In this document: positions 25,701-35,514 of the stretch, in pieces
Layout of the letters: every line of letters starts with the position of its first letter
How positions within the stretch are numbered: position 1 is the stretch's first letter
DNA from: Ooceraea biroi
Taxonomy: Eukaryota; Arthropoda; Insecta; Hymenoptera; Formicidae
Assembly (NCBI RefSeq): GCF_003672135.1
Contig: NC_039508.1
Coordinates: forward strand, 9,063,945-9,127,944
Length of the DNA: 64,000 bases
Reading direction: 5' to 3'
The notes under the pieces: generated by a model
Seen by the model: the letters and a program-made list of their open reading frames with translations, nothing else
Database searches by the model: none
What the model was told of the DNA's origin: nothing
Translations under genes and position numbers: made by a program

Positions 25701-27765
25701 GCCTTCCAACGTTTTCTTGAAACGCGGCGGACGCTGCCCTTCTACAGTTTATCTAACAATATAATAATAATGTAACAACGCACTGTTGATGCAACATGCG
25801 AAATATATTTATGAGTATGATTCGTACTTCTCGATCGAAGCACGTCACCACTAATAGCATCGCCGCGATTTCCTTAACGTAGGGTTCGAAAATATGCGGA
25901 TCGTAGGCTCTCGGAAAGGACCAGCATATGTAGCAAGCGGCATCCCGGATTAGGTAACCGATCGATCCATAAGCTCTAGGTTCGTCGAAGACCAGAGCCT
26001 GCAGAACTACGGGAATAACGTCGCTCAGGCGATGGGGTAACAATAGGCCACGTCTTCCTGAAATGTAATAAACATAAAAATATGATTAATAGAAACAATG
26101 AGGATCACGATACGTCTTTCTAATACTAAAAGGAGATATTCCTCAAATACCAAGTTCCGCAAGCGCTAAACATCCGCCGTGCCAGGCTGAATCTGATTCA
26201 CGTCCAGAAAATAGGTTCAACACGAATCCTAGCACGTCGTCAGCTAAGTCTACTGGCAATCTCGCCGTTATTCTGCCAATACCTTTTGCTGCAGACCATC
26301 TATGCGATACGACAATTAAATAATATAATTTAATTATATATCCACGTGCTGTAAAATAAAATTACGTTAATGGATAATAAAATACCTTATTGTAATTGCT
26401 TTATCCCGGAGACCTTGTATGAGTTGCTCTATTATATCCTCGATGACCGGAGGAATCTCTTGATCTTCATTATCGTTTGAAATACTTTTCTTAAAATCGA
26501 TAATACTCTCAATATTATCAATATTATCTATATTATCTTTAATATTAGGCATAATGTTTATCGGCCGACTTGTCTTTTGATAGCGCCAGGATGCTAATTT
26601 TGTCCTCAACAATACCAAACCTATCACGTATCAAACAATTGTCAAATTCATAAAAAATAAATAAAGTTATCAATTGCATTAATAGCATTAAAACTTGGGC
26701 TTTCGTATACCTATGCGCTGAACAACTTTTATGCCAAATTTCCTAATAAGATCTGCAGGATTGTCACTTAGACGAAGCTTCAACATATTATCGAGAAGCA
26801 TTTGGCTGTACGGCTTAACATCTTCTCTGGCACTGTGTTTCAATATCGAGGCTATTACAGCCAAAGGTCCATGCCTCAAAGGATCATTTTCTATGCACTA
26901 AAAAAAGTAAAGTAGCATGAAAAATACTTCAATACTTGGAAATATTTTATCTAAAATCTAATGAAATTTTGAAGAAAATATCACTAACAATATTATTAAC
27001 AAAGTACTTACTTTTAGACACCACATAATCATTTCCTCCAGATATAATTTCTTGACATCTGACCTTGTTAAAAAATTTGCTATTAAAAACACTGCTGCCA
27101 CGGCGCATGCATCTTTAGACAAGCAATACAATTTACATACTTTTAAAATCCTGAAATACATAGCAAAACAAAGTCAATGTTCCATTAGTTTACAAATATG
27201 TCAACTTTCAAAATTCATAGGTATTTGTTTTTTATATACAATACCTGACAACAATAGTTTGCTCCAAATCTACATTCTCAGACATCTCGAGGCGAGAGAG
27301 GGGAAATGGTATTTTCGAGATAATGGATAACCATACGAGGAGAACATATCTGGTTTCCCAAGTCTCCACATCATTTGGATCTTGCTTTTCAAGCATCCTT
27401 AGTACAGGTAAAAGGTCTACCACCTCGTGCGGAAGATAAGTGACAATCTTTTTGTACGTTTTCACAGACATGATGATAAATAGATATTTGAACGTGTTGT
27501 GCTTGATGCTTTCTGTACAGTTGTCATCTTTGATAATCGACAACAGGGAACCCAGAATCCTCTCGAGATACGGATCCAGGAGCTGATGTTGGTCCTGATA
27601 CTGTGACAGAATGAAGTTAAAACGATCCCTGTTCCTCTCGACGAGACTGGGCGACAGGTCTGGCTTTCTCAATTCCGCTATCAAAGCGGTCACTTCGTCT
27701 ATTTCCCTGAACGCACTGAAGCCACATCCCACCCTTTCCGGCTCCGGATAGTCATTCAACACCAT
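22749..27765 (-). CDS. Tbcd: Tubulin-specific chaperone D (TBCD)
   Basis: Tubulin-folding cofactor that captures beta-tubulin and, with cofactors C and E, forms the complex that assembles alpha/beta heterodimers. It also interacts with Arl2. Seventeen exons on the minus strand: 27245-27765, 27012-27150, 26711-26897, 26386-26620, 26151-26299, 25828-26057, 25613-25752, 25421-25526, 25150-25327, 24917-25075, 24633-24839, 24360-24524, 24147-24271, 23855-24009, 23567-23765, 23165-23467 and 22749-23030. The phases close to 3480 nt (1159 aa; human about 1190). HEAT/ARM repeats run throughout. The most conserved block crosses exons 6-7 (FDRE joined to INCRRAASAAFQENVGRQG). Exon 13 holds TIDSRGDIGAWVREAAM. 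Exon 4 contains an Asn/Asp/Ile-rich insertion that looks lineage-specific. The frame is unbroken. Confidence 0.95.
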
Positions 27766-27982
27766 CGTTGGCGAGAATTCGCTTTGCCGAAAATCTCAAA
27801 TCTCACGTTCATGTACAAGTTACAAACTCTATGAACCATTCACCGTTCGCCAAAACCATAACCGTACATTGACTTTGACAGCTCAAGATTCGCACGTTTC
27901 TCGTCCACGAACAAACGAACATGTAGAACGTACAACGTTCATTTCGGTTGATTGTCAGATTTTTATGATTCTAGTCCACAGA
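27766..27982. promoter_or_regulatory. TBCD 5' flank / promoter
   Basis: About 220 bases upstream of the TBCD start codon and before the first inverted-repeat element. The core promoter should lie here, as repeats begin at 27983. No clear TATA box. Confidence 0.35.
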
Positions 27983-28202
27983 CAGAGAGAAGCCTGAGAG
28001 CGGTCACGCTCGCGTTTTAACTGTAACGCCTCAAACGTGGACATTGAAGTGATTGAAATGATTCTGTCTTTATTGCTCACTGAATATTGAATAAAGATAG
28101 AATGACGCCGCAAGCGTTGGGAGCGTCAAGTGGAACGCATATGTCCACGTTTGAGGCGTTACAGTTAAAACGCGAGCGTGACCGCTCTCAGGCTTCTCTC
28201 TG
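27983..28202. repeat. Inverted-repeat (foldback) element with 61-bp arms
   Basis: Arms 27983-28043 and 28142-28202 are exact reverse complements over 61 bases, separated by about 98 bases. Arms start CAGAGAGAAGCCTGAGAGCG. Length and structure fit a MITE-like element. No coding content and no certain target duplication. Confidence 0.85.
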
Positions 28203-28220
28203 CCATAGACATTTATACTT

Positions 28221-28366
28221 AAGGTGCTATTTCATGCTGACGCTCATTTTTAGCGTCAAAACAAGTTACGTGATCAAAATTAACGCTGGATAATGGTCAA
28301 TTTTGATCACGTGATCTGTTTCGATGCTAAAAATGAGCGTCGAGCGTCAGCATGAAATAGCACCTT
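28221..28366. repeat. Small inverted-repeat element
   Basis: Terminal inverted repeats AAGGTGCTATTTCATGCTGA at 28221 and its reverse complement ending 28366 flank about 70 bases. The interior holds a second inverted motif, ACGTGATCAAAATT against AATTTTGATCACGT. It is a MITE-like element standing next to the foldback at 27983. Confidence 0.8.
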
Positions 28367-28390
28367 TATAGCATTTTCGACTGATTGGAA

Positions 28391-29183
28391 CTAGAGAACC
28401 TCAAGTAAGAGTATGGATATCGTGGATCGAAAATGGCGTTCGTATGGTCACTATCTATAAGGAGTATACAATATAACCTTCCTTACTTTAGGATTAAAAA
28501 TATTAGTGTAAGAAAAGTAAGCGAAATGACTGGGTATTGTGTACGAGGTTGTACAAATAAGGATAAAAGAAGATGTTACATGGCAACTTTGCCAACAAAT
28601 GCAAAAAAACGAGCAGTATGGATATCCTTGGTGGAAAAATTTCTCAGATTTTTTCAGGATGTCTCAGAATTTGTTTTAGAATTGGAACGATTCTTATTCC
28701 TCATAACTTAGACAATCAGAAATATTCTCAAAAATTATTACTATTTTACAGAAATGTTCATACTTAGAAATGCTGAAATATTCTCAAAATTCTCATCCAG
28801 TTATTTCTGAAAAATTCTGAAAAATTATTATTTTCTCAATATTTTTCAGAAATGACTGGATGAGAATTTTCAGTATCTCTATGTATGAAAATTTATAAAA
28901 CATAATAAAAAGTAATGATTTTTCAAATTTTTTTAGATTTTCTGATTTATTCTGAGAAACGTTCCAATTTTTTTAGAAAATATGATAAATTTTTCCACCA
29001 GGAATATTTATTTTATAAAGATATTGTTATTTTTACAATTAATGTTAGGTGCAATTTCTTTTTCTAACAAAGATGTATTTTATTTAGTAGAGTCCCTTAA
29101 TTGATAAACCTCAAATCTGCCATTTTCGATCCCACCAATCAGGTGCGAATCCACGATGTCCATACTCTTACTTGAGGTTCTCT
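28391..29183 (+). mobile_element. Decayed P-superfamily element with THAP remnant
   Basis: Ends are TAGAGAACCTCAAGTAAGAG at about 28392 and its reverse complement ending near 29182, with a few mismatches further in. The plus strand near 28528 encodes a THAP-domain start (MTGYCVRGCTNKDKRR, then a degraded spacer with ATLPTNAKKRAVW). The domain breaks off into repeated TCTCAGAAT/TTTTTCAGAAAT motifs. The TAGAG end and the THAP fragment place it in the P superfamily by inference. I did not find an 8-bp target duplication. No complete protein can be made. Confidence 0.65.
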
Positions 29184-29401
29184 AGAACTGACATGGGTTT
29201 TAGCGCTCCCCGAGCGATTAACCTAAAGTTACTAGGAACATATATTCGATCGAAAATGTGTTCCTTACATTTCTACATACAATTACAATTCTATTATTAT
29301 TACAATTATTACAATTCTAACCTTACAAAGCTGCTTGGCACTGATTGGTCAATTCGCAATTGTATGGGTCGAGTTTTGGTTTGTCTAGTAACCTAAAACA
29401 G

Positions 29402-29546
29402 GGGGTCTATTACGTATCTCTTCACGGAGTAAAAATGCGAAAAGTGAACAAATTCACTAGGTGTTGACCAATTAAATTATAAATATTCTAGTAAATTTGC
29501 TCATTTTTCACATTTTCACTCCGTGAAGAGATACGTAATAGTACTC
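29402..29546. mobile_element. MITE with CWG target duplication, copy 1
   Basis: A 145-bp inverted-repeat element starting GGGGTCTATTACGTATCTCT. It is flanked by CAG at 29399-29401 and 29547-29549. A nearly identical copy lies at 33733-33876, flanked by CTG. Both arms share the TTCACGGAGT/ACTCCGTGAA block. A 3-bp CWG duplication is known for some PIF/Harbinger elements, so that class is a guess. Confidence 0.8.
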
Positions 29547-29620
29547 CAGAACTCGTGACGTCATTTATCGCTCTGAGAGCGATTAATCCTGGTCCAGTCG
29601 AAAACGCTAAGTCCCTAGAA

Positions 29621-29748
29621 ATAGGAGTCTGGACAATGTTCTAGTTGGAAATAATATGGCGTCCGTAAACAAAAGGTATATGGTGTTTTGACATTAACGA
29701 TTGGTCGCGCCATATTCTTTCCTGCAAAAACTAGAACATTGTCCAGAC
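29621..29748. repeat. Small inverted-repeat element
   Basis: GTCTGGACAATGTTCTAGTT at 29627 and its reverse complement ending 29748 (with short gaps) enclose a segment with ATATGGCG on one side and CGCGCCATAT on the other. Its end abuts the palindromic P-like element at 29749. The GTCTGGACAAT core is shared with the ends of the P-like element at 58000. Confidence 0.65.
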
Positions 29749-31347
29749 CACAGACATCTATACTATAACTAGACCGCTAACTTGCGTCAAATACATGGCC
29801 GCAAAATCTATGTACTACATACTCGCGCATACGTAACGCTGGTAGAAAAAGTAATATGGCGGATAGTATATACATGTGGCCACGGTGAAGTTGCGCTTAG
29901 CGATTTACATAATTCTGTGCTTTATTACGTGTTATTTTTATACAATTGATATTCACGCGAGAAAAGTCTTTATTTATGGTTCTGCTATAGCTGCTATGTC
30001 AGTTTTGGATGTGGCTGAAGATTTATGCAAAGAAAATAAATCATATAAATACATATTAACCTACAAATTTTGACAGGACCATGTTGAACTATTCTTTTCC
30101 AAAATAAGAAGTCGCCACGGCCATAATAATAATTTTAATGCGTTTCAGTTTAGAAATGCTATGCGACAATTATTACTTCGCAACGATATTAGACATTCTA
30201 CAAATGCTAACTGCATTAACTTCGATACAGATGTATCAAGTTCTATATTTCCATTTCTTAATTTATTTAATAGATTCAATGTGTATAAATATTTTATTAT
30301 AATCATCTACATATATATACAGTATTATATATTACATGTAAATATTATTATATATGCATATCTAAGATTAAAAAGATATATAATAATATAAATATCCTTA
30401 TATCATTAATTTTTACTTTTGTAATAAAATAAATATAAATATATAGATATTTATATTTATAATAAATACGTTATATATCTTTTTAATCATCTCGTTCTAA
30501 TCATATCACTTTTTCAATATATATATATATATTTATATTTATATTTATATTATATATAATCTACATTCAAATTTTATATTGAAAAAGTGATATGATTAGA
30601 ACGAGATGATTAAAAAGATATATAACGTATTTATTATAAATATAAATATCTATATATTTATATTTATTTTATTACAAAAGTAAAAATTAATGATATAAGG
30701 ATATTTATATTATTATATATCTTTTTAATCTTAGATATGCATATATAATAATATTTACATGTAATATATAATACTGTATATATATGTAGATGATTATAAT
30801 AAAATATTTATACACATTGAATCTATTAAATAAATTAAGAAATGGAAATATAGAACTTGATACATCTGTATCGAAGTTAATGCAGTTAGCATTTGTAGAA
30901 TGTCTAATATCGTTGCGAAGTAATAATTGTCGCATAGCATTTCTAAACTGAAACGCATTAAAATTATTATTATGGCCGTGGCGACTTCTTATTTTGGAAA
31001 AGAATAGTTCAACATGGTCCTGTCAAAATTTGTAGGTTAATATGTATTTATATGATTTATTTTCTTTGCATAAATCTTCAGCCACATCCAAAACTGACAT
31101 AGCAGCTATAGCAGAACCATAAATAAAGACTTTTCTCGCGTGAATATCAATTGTATAAAAATAACACGTAATAAAGCACAGAATTATGTAAATCGCTAAG
31201 CGCAACTTCACCGTGGCCACATGTATATACTATCCGCCATATTACTTTTTCTACCAGCGTTACGTATGCGCGAGTATGTAGTACATAGATTTTGCGGCCA
31301 TGTATTTGACGCAAGTTAGCGGTCTAGTTATAGTATAGATGTCTGTG
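29749..31347. mobile_element. 1.6 kb palindromic P-superfamily element
   Basis: Position i pairs with 61096 minus i: 29749 pairs with 31347 and the axis is at 30548. Two identical frames on opposite strands (29876-30073 with 31023-31220, and 30161-30391 with 30705-30935) prove that the arms are near-perfect over about 770 bases. They are separated by an AT-rich core of about 60 bases. Ends read CACAGACATCTATA, as in the P-like element at 33900. After a plausible acceptor (TTTTGACAG at about 30077) each arm encodes DHVELFFSKIRSR and FNAFQFRNAMRQLLLRNDI, the late region of P/THAP9-type transposases. The transposase is only a fragment. No 8-bp duplication was found, and the left end abuts another repeat. 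Confidence 0.8.
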
Positions 31348-31548
31348 ATTATACATAGAACGGCTAAGCGAAACTACGTCTGCTCCGAAACCATAGAACT
31401 TATACATATGGAAGGGGAATAGCATATACTTTCCGTAGGCTGAAACTGTGTCTAACATCTGTGCGACAAGGATAGATAGAACATGACTTTGGTTCGCTAT
31501 GCGCACGCGCTAAATCGTTGACGTTGCTCATAACCTGTCGTGTAGCAA

Positions 31549-31710
31549 TGGCTGCATTCAGCAGAAAAAGCAGATCAGTGAGCGCTCAGTGATTCTTCAT
31601 TATGATTGGTTTCTGCACTTAGATCCAGCGAAGATCTAAAGGCAAGAACCAATTATATTAAAGAATCACTGAGCGCTTACTGATCTGCTTTTTCTGCTGA
31701 ACGCAGCCAA
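31549..31710. repeat. Inverted-repeat element inside the P-like element
   Basis: TGGCTGCATTCAGCAGAAAA at about 31549 and its near-exact reverse complement ending about 31710 flank roughly 60 bases. Arms continue through GCAGATCAGTGAGCGCTCAG with one mismatch. MITE-like. No clear target duplication. Confidence 0.75.
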
Positions 31711-32137
31711 TGTATATAAAACAGTTGTATGATATGTATAGTGTATGTAAGCACTTTATTATATATTATCTTTGGAAGGAACATACATATTAAGAATGAA
31801 GAGATACGAATGTTTTAATTTTTACCATAAATGTGTAATAAATGAAATATATGTATTGTTTTTTATTATAATAGAATAGTTGTATTGTCTATTACATAAA
31901 TAAATAGAACATTAAACAATAAAAACATAAAATAAAACATTAAAGCACAAATGAGATTAATACGATATAAAATATAATATTATGTACAATTACATATGAA
32001 TAATCTATATGTAAAATACGTATGAATGATCGATTATCTATTCTAATCTATTATATAAAATTGCACTTACGTGTGAATTCCATAAATTATTTACAATTGA
32101 TGTTATATTACAAATTCGTAACAATTACAATTATATT

Positions 32138-33163
32138 TCATTTACAATTGCAGTCATCAGTATATTTGCAACGCAAACTTACCATCAAATTGTCAAAAGC
32201 ACTTTCAGAAATTAAATTCTTTCGATTCAACTCGGTTAATAAGTCTTTTATGCTTTTTATGCGCGCACGTAATCTGTTTCGTGACTGCTGCAATGATTTA
32301 ATGGTCCTCGTATGTTGACTGATAACTCGTCGTGTCAGAGCTATAGCTCGTTTTGCTCGTCGAGGTGTAGCTAAATGTGGCGTTCGAATGTCACCAACGT
32401 ATCGAGGTTCGAGAACAGGTAGGTGTTGTTCTTGGAGATGTTTGACAGTTCACTGAAGAAGTATATAATTATTAATATTGCTACAATGTGTAACTTTATT
32501 ATTTATTATTTATAATTATATAAATTATTTCAAAGATATAAACATAAAATAATTATTACCTTCGATCAATATAGATACAGTATTAGCTGCTGTCTGAGAA
32601 TTATCAGAGGATGTACTAGCTTCCACAATGGACATTTCATCCCAATTGTGTTTTTTCATTAGTGGCTGATATTTGTCATCTGTTGTATTTGATCTGCAAT
32701 ATATTTTTATTTTATAATTGTACATTCGTGACACCCTCAAGAATCACAAAGTCAGACACACAAAAAATTACCACATTATTTTTATTAAATAGTACCTTTT
32801 CTTTCTTTTTTGTGTCTTGATGAATGGTATTGCTCCAGGATTTACAATAACACAATTTATTCTCTTTGTTAAATCCTCTTCCTTAAAATGATTAGAACAT
32901 AGGAAGGTAGCGGTATTGAGATCCTTCTCTCTGATTCCACAGAAAGATAACCATTTTTCTCTACTATGCCTATCTTTCGGAAACCTGTAAAGCACATATG
33001 AGTATTTTAATTTTTAATGCCAAACCAATTAAATTTCACAGTAAATAAACGTATGTATTCTGAAACATATACATAACCTATATAAAAATAATTTTTAATT
33101 TCTTTACCGGTGATATGAAACGATTTTGTTCCGATTGCCGCACAGCACACAATAAACTCCCAT
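32138..33163 (-). CDS. THAP-domain protein of a P-like element
   Basis: Exons on the minus strand: 33108-33163, 32796-32984, 32560-32693 and 32183-32430, with in-phase GT/AG borders. If the last donor is read through, a stop lies at 32138-32140 (about 223 aa). The start is MGVYCVLCGNRNK. The C2CH THAP zinc finger is complete: C-x2-C at the start, REKWLSFCG, FLCSNHF, and the closing NPGAIPF block. A basic stretch (KTQKRKKR) follows, then a Ser/Thr-rich linker. The helical C-terminal segment includes SLQQSRNRLRARIKSIKDLL, like the dimerising coiled coil of THAP proteins. It would bind DNA, probably the element's own ends. The transposase body is missing. The last exon is uncertain. Confidence 0.7.
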
Positions 33164-33344
33164 TTCTTCTTCTCTGACAATAGTACACAACCTATAATCA
33201 CAAACTGACACATAAACAATACAAATACAATTTCACACTCTCGCTTCAGCCGCTCATGCGCATTGCGAGGAAAAGTAATGAAACGAGACAGGACTATAGT
33301 TTTCTATCTCACTTCTTGGACACAGTTGTGCGGGTCCTTTTCCC

Positions 33345-33686
33345 TAGAGTCCTAAATAATCAGAGAAGCACAATCGGCGTCTCACTTGCTGATTGGCTGA
33401 CCGCCATGTTGAGCCCGTAATACATTCTGTTGGGAAACTAACTGCAATCTGTGTACTATAAGTGAGAAAAAAATATATTTATAATATATTTATAATGTTA
33501 TTTTCTAAAAAAAATATTTTAGATATCCCTGAGACATTTTTGAAACATATTTCTATTAAGAATAACCAAATGGACCAGATACATAGGCTACGTTGTATAC
33601 AAATAGACAGCTGCGGGCCCAACATGGCGACCGTGGGAAGCATGGAGGGGGTAACGATTGCGCTTCTCTGATTATTTAGGACTCTA
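33345..33686. mobile_element. P-superfamily MITE, 8-bp duplication CTTTTCCC
   Basis: Ends are TAGAGTCCTAAATAATCAGA at 33345 and its reverse complement ending 33686. It is flanked by perfect 8-bp repeats CTTTTCCC (33337-33344 and 33687-33694). It lies inside the P-like element 31392-33717. Internal ATGTTG/CAACAT motifs repeat in inverted order. It has no coding capacity. The TAGAG start is shared with the elements at 28391 and 58000. Confidence 0.8.
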
Positions 33687-33732
33687 CTTTTCCCCTTCCA
33701 TATCTATAAGTTCTATGTCCGAAACGCGCCTG

Positions 33733-33876
33733 GGGGTCTATTACGTATCTCTTCACGGAGTGAAAATGCGAAAGTGAGCAAATTCACTAGGTGTTGACCA
33801 ATCAAATTATAAATATTCTAGTAAATTTGCTCATTTTTCACATTTTCACTCTGTGAAGAGATACGTAATAGACTCC
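33733..33876. mobile_element. MITE with CWG target duplication, copy 2
   Basis: A 144-bp copy of the element at 29402, flanked by CTG at 33730-33732 and 33877-33879. It sits within the copia LTR. Reading across it joins to the uninterrupted CGCGCCTGATTAGCG of the other LTR (near 41853), which confirms the boundaries. Confidence 0.85.
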
Positions 33877-34121
33877 CTGATTAGCGAGAGAGGCGGAGCC
33901 ACAGACATCTATATATACACTAGACTGCTAACTTCTTTATATATCGTGCATAAAAGTTGTCTCCACCCGTTATGTACTACATAGCGTGACGTAAGGGGGA
34001 CAAATGGTCATGTGACGTGATCACGTGGTGATATATGTAATATGGCCGATGCAATCCGTGATCGATGTGATACACGTGTCGAGATATTAAAGTGAAATAT
34101 TAAATATAACAAATATTTACA

Positions 34122-34802
34122 ATGCCGGTGTGTTGCTGCATTATACATTTTAAAAATATGAAGCGGAAAAAAAACTTAGACATAATATATCATAGGTAAG
34201 TGTAATCAAGTTAGCTTTATTATACAGAAGTAACCTCGAAACATCAAACAATGGTCGTGATTCCTTTCCTTTTCTATTCTGTATTCTAATCTAATTTTAG
34301 ATTTCCATTTAAAAATACAAACATCATAAACTATTGGATTGCGGCAACAGGACGAGATAATTGGATTCCATATTCAGATGCTCGAATAAGCAGTGTGCAT
34401 TTTACACATAACGATTATTATAATATAAACAGCAATCCACAGAAACGATATTTAAAACCGGATGCAATACCAACACAAAATGTATGTGCAAGTATATTAC
34501 AATTATTACAACAAAATACTGCAAATGCTAATGATCAAGACGCATCAATATCAAAAGGTGTGTATAACCTTTTCAATTTAATTTACCTTGTACTGTGGAT
34601 TAATACTATATGTATGCGTGTAATGTTAAACAATATAAATAAAACGTTTGTTACAGATGATCAAAATAACGATATTTTCGAAGAAGAGGCGACTCATCGG
34701 ACAACTGACCTTTTAGCTCCTCGTACAGCGTCTGTAGAATCCTACATTCGAAACCTGAAAATAAAACAAAATATTACAATTACTAGAATTGTTTCGTATT
34801 AG
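34122..34802 (+). CDS. THAP-domain protein with altered zinc ligand
   Basis: Three exons, 34122-34195, 34301-34557 and 34657-34802, with GT/AG borders and matching phases, giving 158 aa. The THAP fold is visible: start MPVCCCIIHFKN, conserved RFPF after the first intron, NYWIAATGRDNW, and closing block LKPDAIP. In the usual C-x2-H pair (C-S-x-H-F) the cysteine is replaced (ISSVHF), so the third zinc ligand is missing and the finger may not fold normally. The tail includes a Glu-rich stretch and ends at TAG 34800. It is the N-terminal DNA-binding part of a P-type transposase; the catalytic part is absent. Confidence 0.65.
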
Positions 34803-34919
34803 ATAATAATCACTAATCAATCAAATATTATTAGTGAATCATTATTAAGAATGATAATCTGTTTAATAATTTAATAATTTTACATAATATATTATTAATA
34901 TATACATGTAATATATATA

Positions 34920-35514
34920 CAGGGTGTTTCCTAAGTAAGTAGACAAACTTAAGGAGGATATTCCTTGGCATATTTTAAGAAGAAAAGGTCATATAAACAT
35001 ATGTCCTAAACTGCTTTGTTTTCCAAAAAAAGTACATCACTGTTTTCGTTCACTTTTCGGATAGCGTGCTTTTGCAGTACGAGTCAACAGCGATGGGGAT
35101 GGAGTGGGGATGGTCTCGCGGCGCCGCAAGTGAACACTCGTTTCAGACTGCGCCGCGCGGCCGCCGCGAGACCATTCCCACTCCATCCCCATCGCTGTTG
35201 ACTCGTACTGCAAAAGCACGCTATCCAGCATCACTGCTATCACGTTATCTTTGACGCAAACTTTATTAGTTCCTATTAAGTTTAGTAATTTTATTAATTA
35301 TGGTAAATTACACAAACGCCGAAATGGCAGATATGCATTTCGTATACGGTCTTGCTAATGGAAACGCTTGTCAAGCAAGACGTATTTACAATGACAGATA
35401 CTTTTTTTTGGAAAACAAAGCAGTTTAGGACATATGTTTATATGACCTTTTCTTCTTAAAATAAGCCAAGGAATATCCTCCTTAAGTTTGTCTACTTACT
35501 TAGGAAACACCCTG
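34920..35514. mobile_element. Mariner-like element (CAGGGTG ends, TA duplication), with internal foldback
   Basis: Ends CAGGGTGTTTCCTAAGTAAG and its reverse complement, flanked by TA at 34918-34919 and 35515-35516. These features fit Tc1/mariner. The outer arms extend over 100 bases. An internal palindrome (about 35040-35225) contains the GATGGGGATGGAGT block in both orientations. On the right side a 42-codon frame is retained (35300-35428). A related copy at 52492 lacks that part. Confidence 0.82.
35300..35428 (+). pseudogene. Transposase N-terminal helix-turn-helix fragment (DUF4817-like)
   Basis: A 42-residue frame starting MVNYTNAEMADMHFVYG and continuing GNACQARRIYNDRY. This pattern resembles the short DNA-binding module called DUF4817, found at the start of mariner-type transposases in insects. 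The frame then runs into the element's right inverted arm and stops at 35428, so the catalytic domain has been lost. The family name is from memory of the motif. Confidence 0.55.

Larger units (their letters stand above)
31392..33717 (-). mobile_element. P-superfamily element with THAP gene, 8-bp duplication TCCGAAAC
   Basis: Inverted ends CATAGAACTTATA at 31392 and its reverse complement ending 33717 (ATATGGAAGGGG follows inside, one mismatch in the full end). It is flanked by TCCGAAAC at 31384-31391 and 33718-33725. An 8-bp duplication is the hallmark of P elements. Inside are a spliced THAP-domain gene on the minus strand, a small inverted-repeat element at 31549-31710 and a nested P-like MITE at 33345-33686. 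No catalytic RNase H-like domain was found, so it depends on another element's transposase. Confidence 0.8.

Noticed and set aside
29876..30073. 65-codon frame MATVKLRLAIYIILCF in the palindrome arm
   Set aside because: No similarity to transposase. It ends just before a splice acceptor and is most likely intron sequence. Its duplicate on the other strand is due to the palindrome.
35016..35254. Paired frames on both strands in the mariner-like element (also 52588-52841)
   Set aside because: They are produced by the palindromic core, which reads the same on both strands. The identical peptides are a consequence of the inverted repeat.
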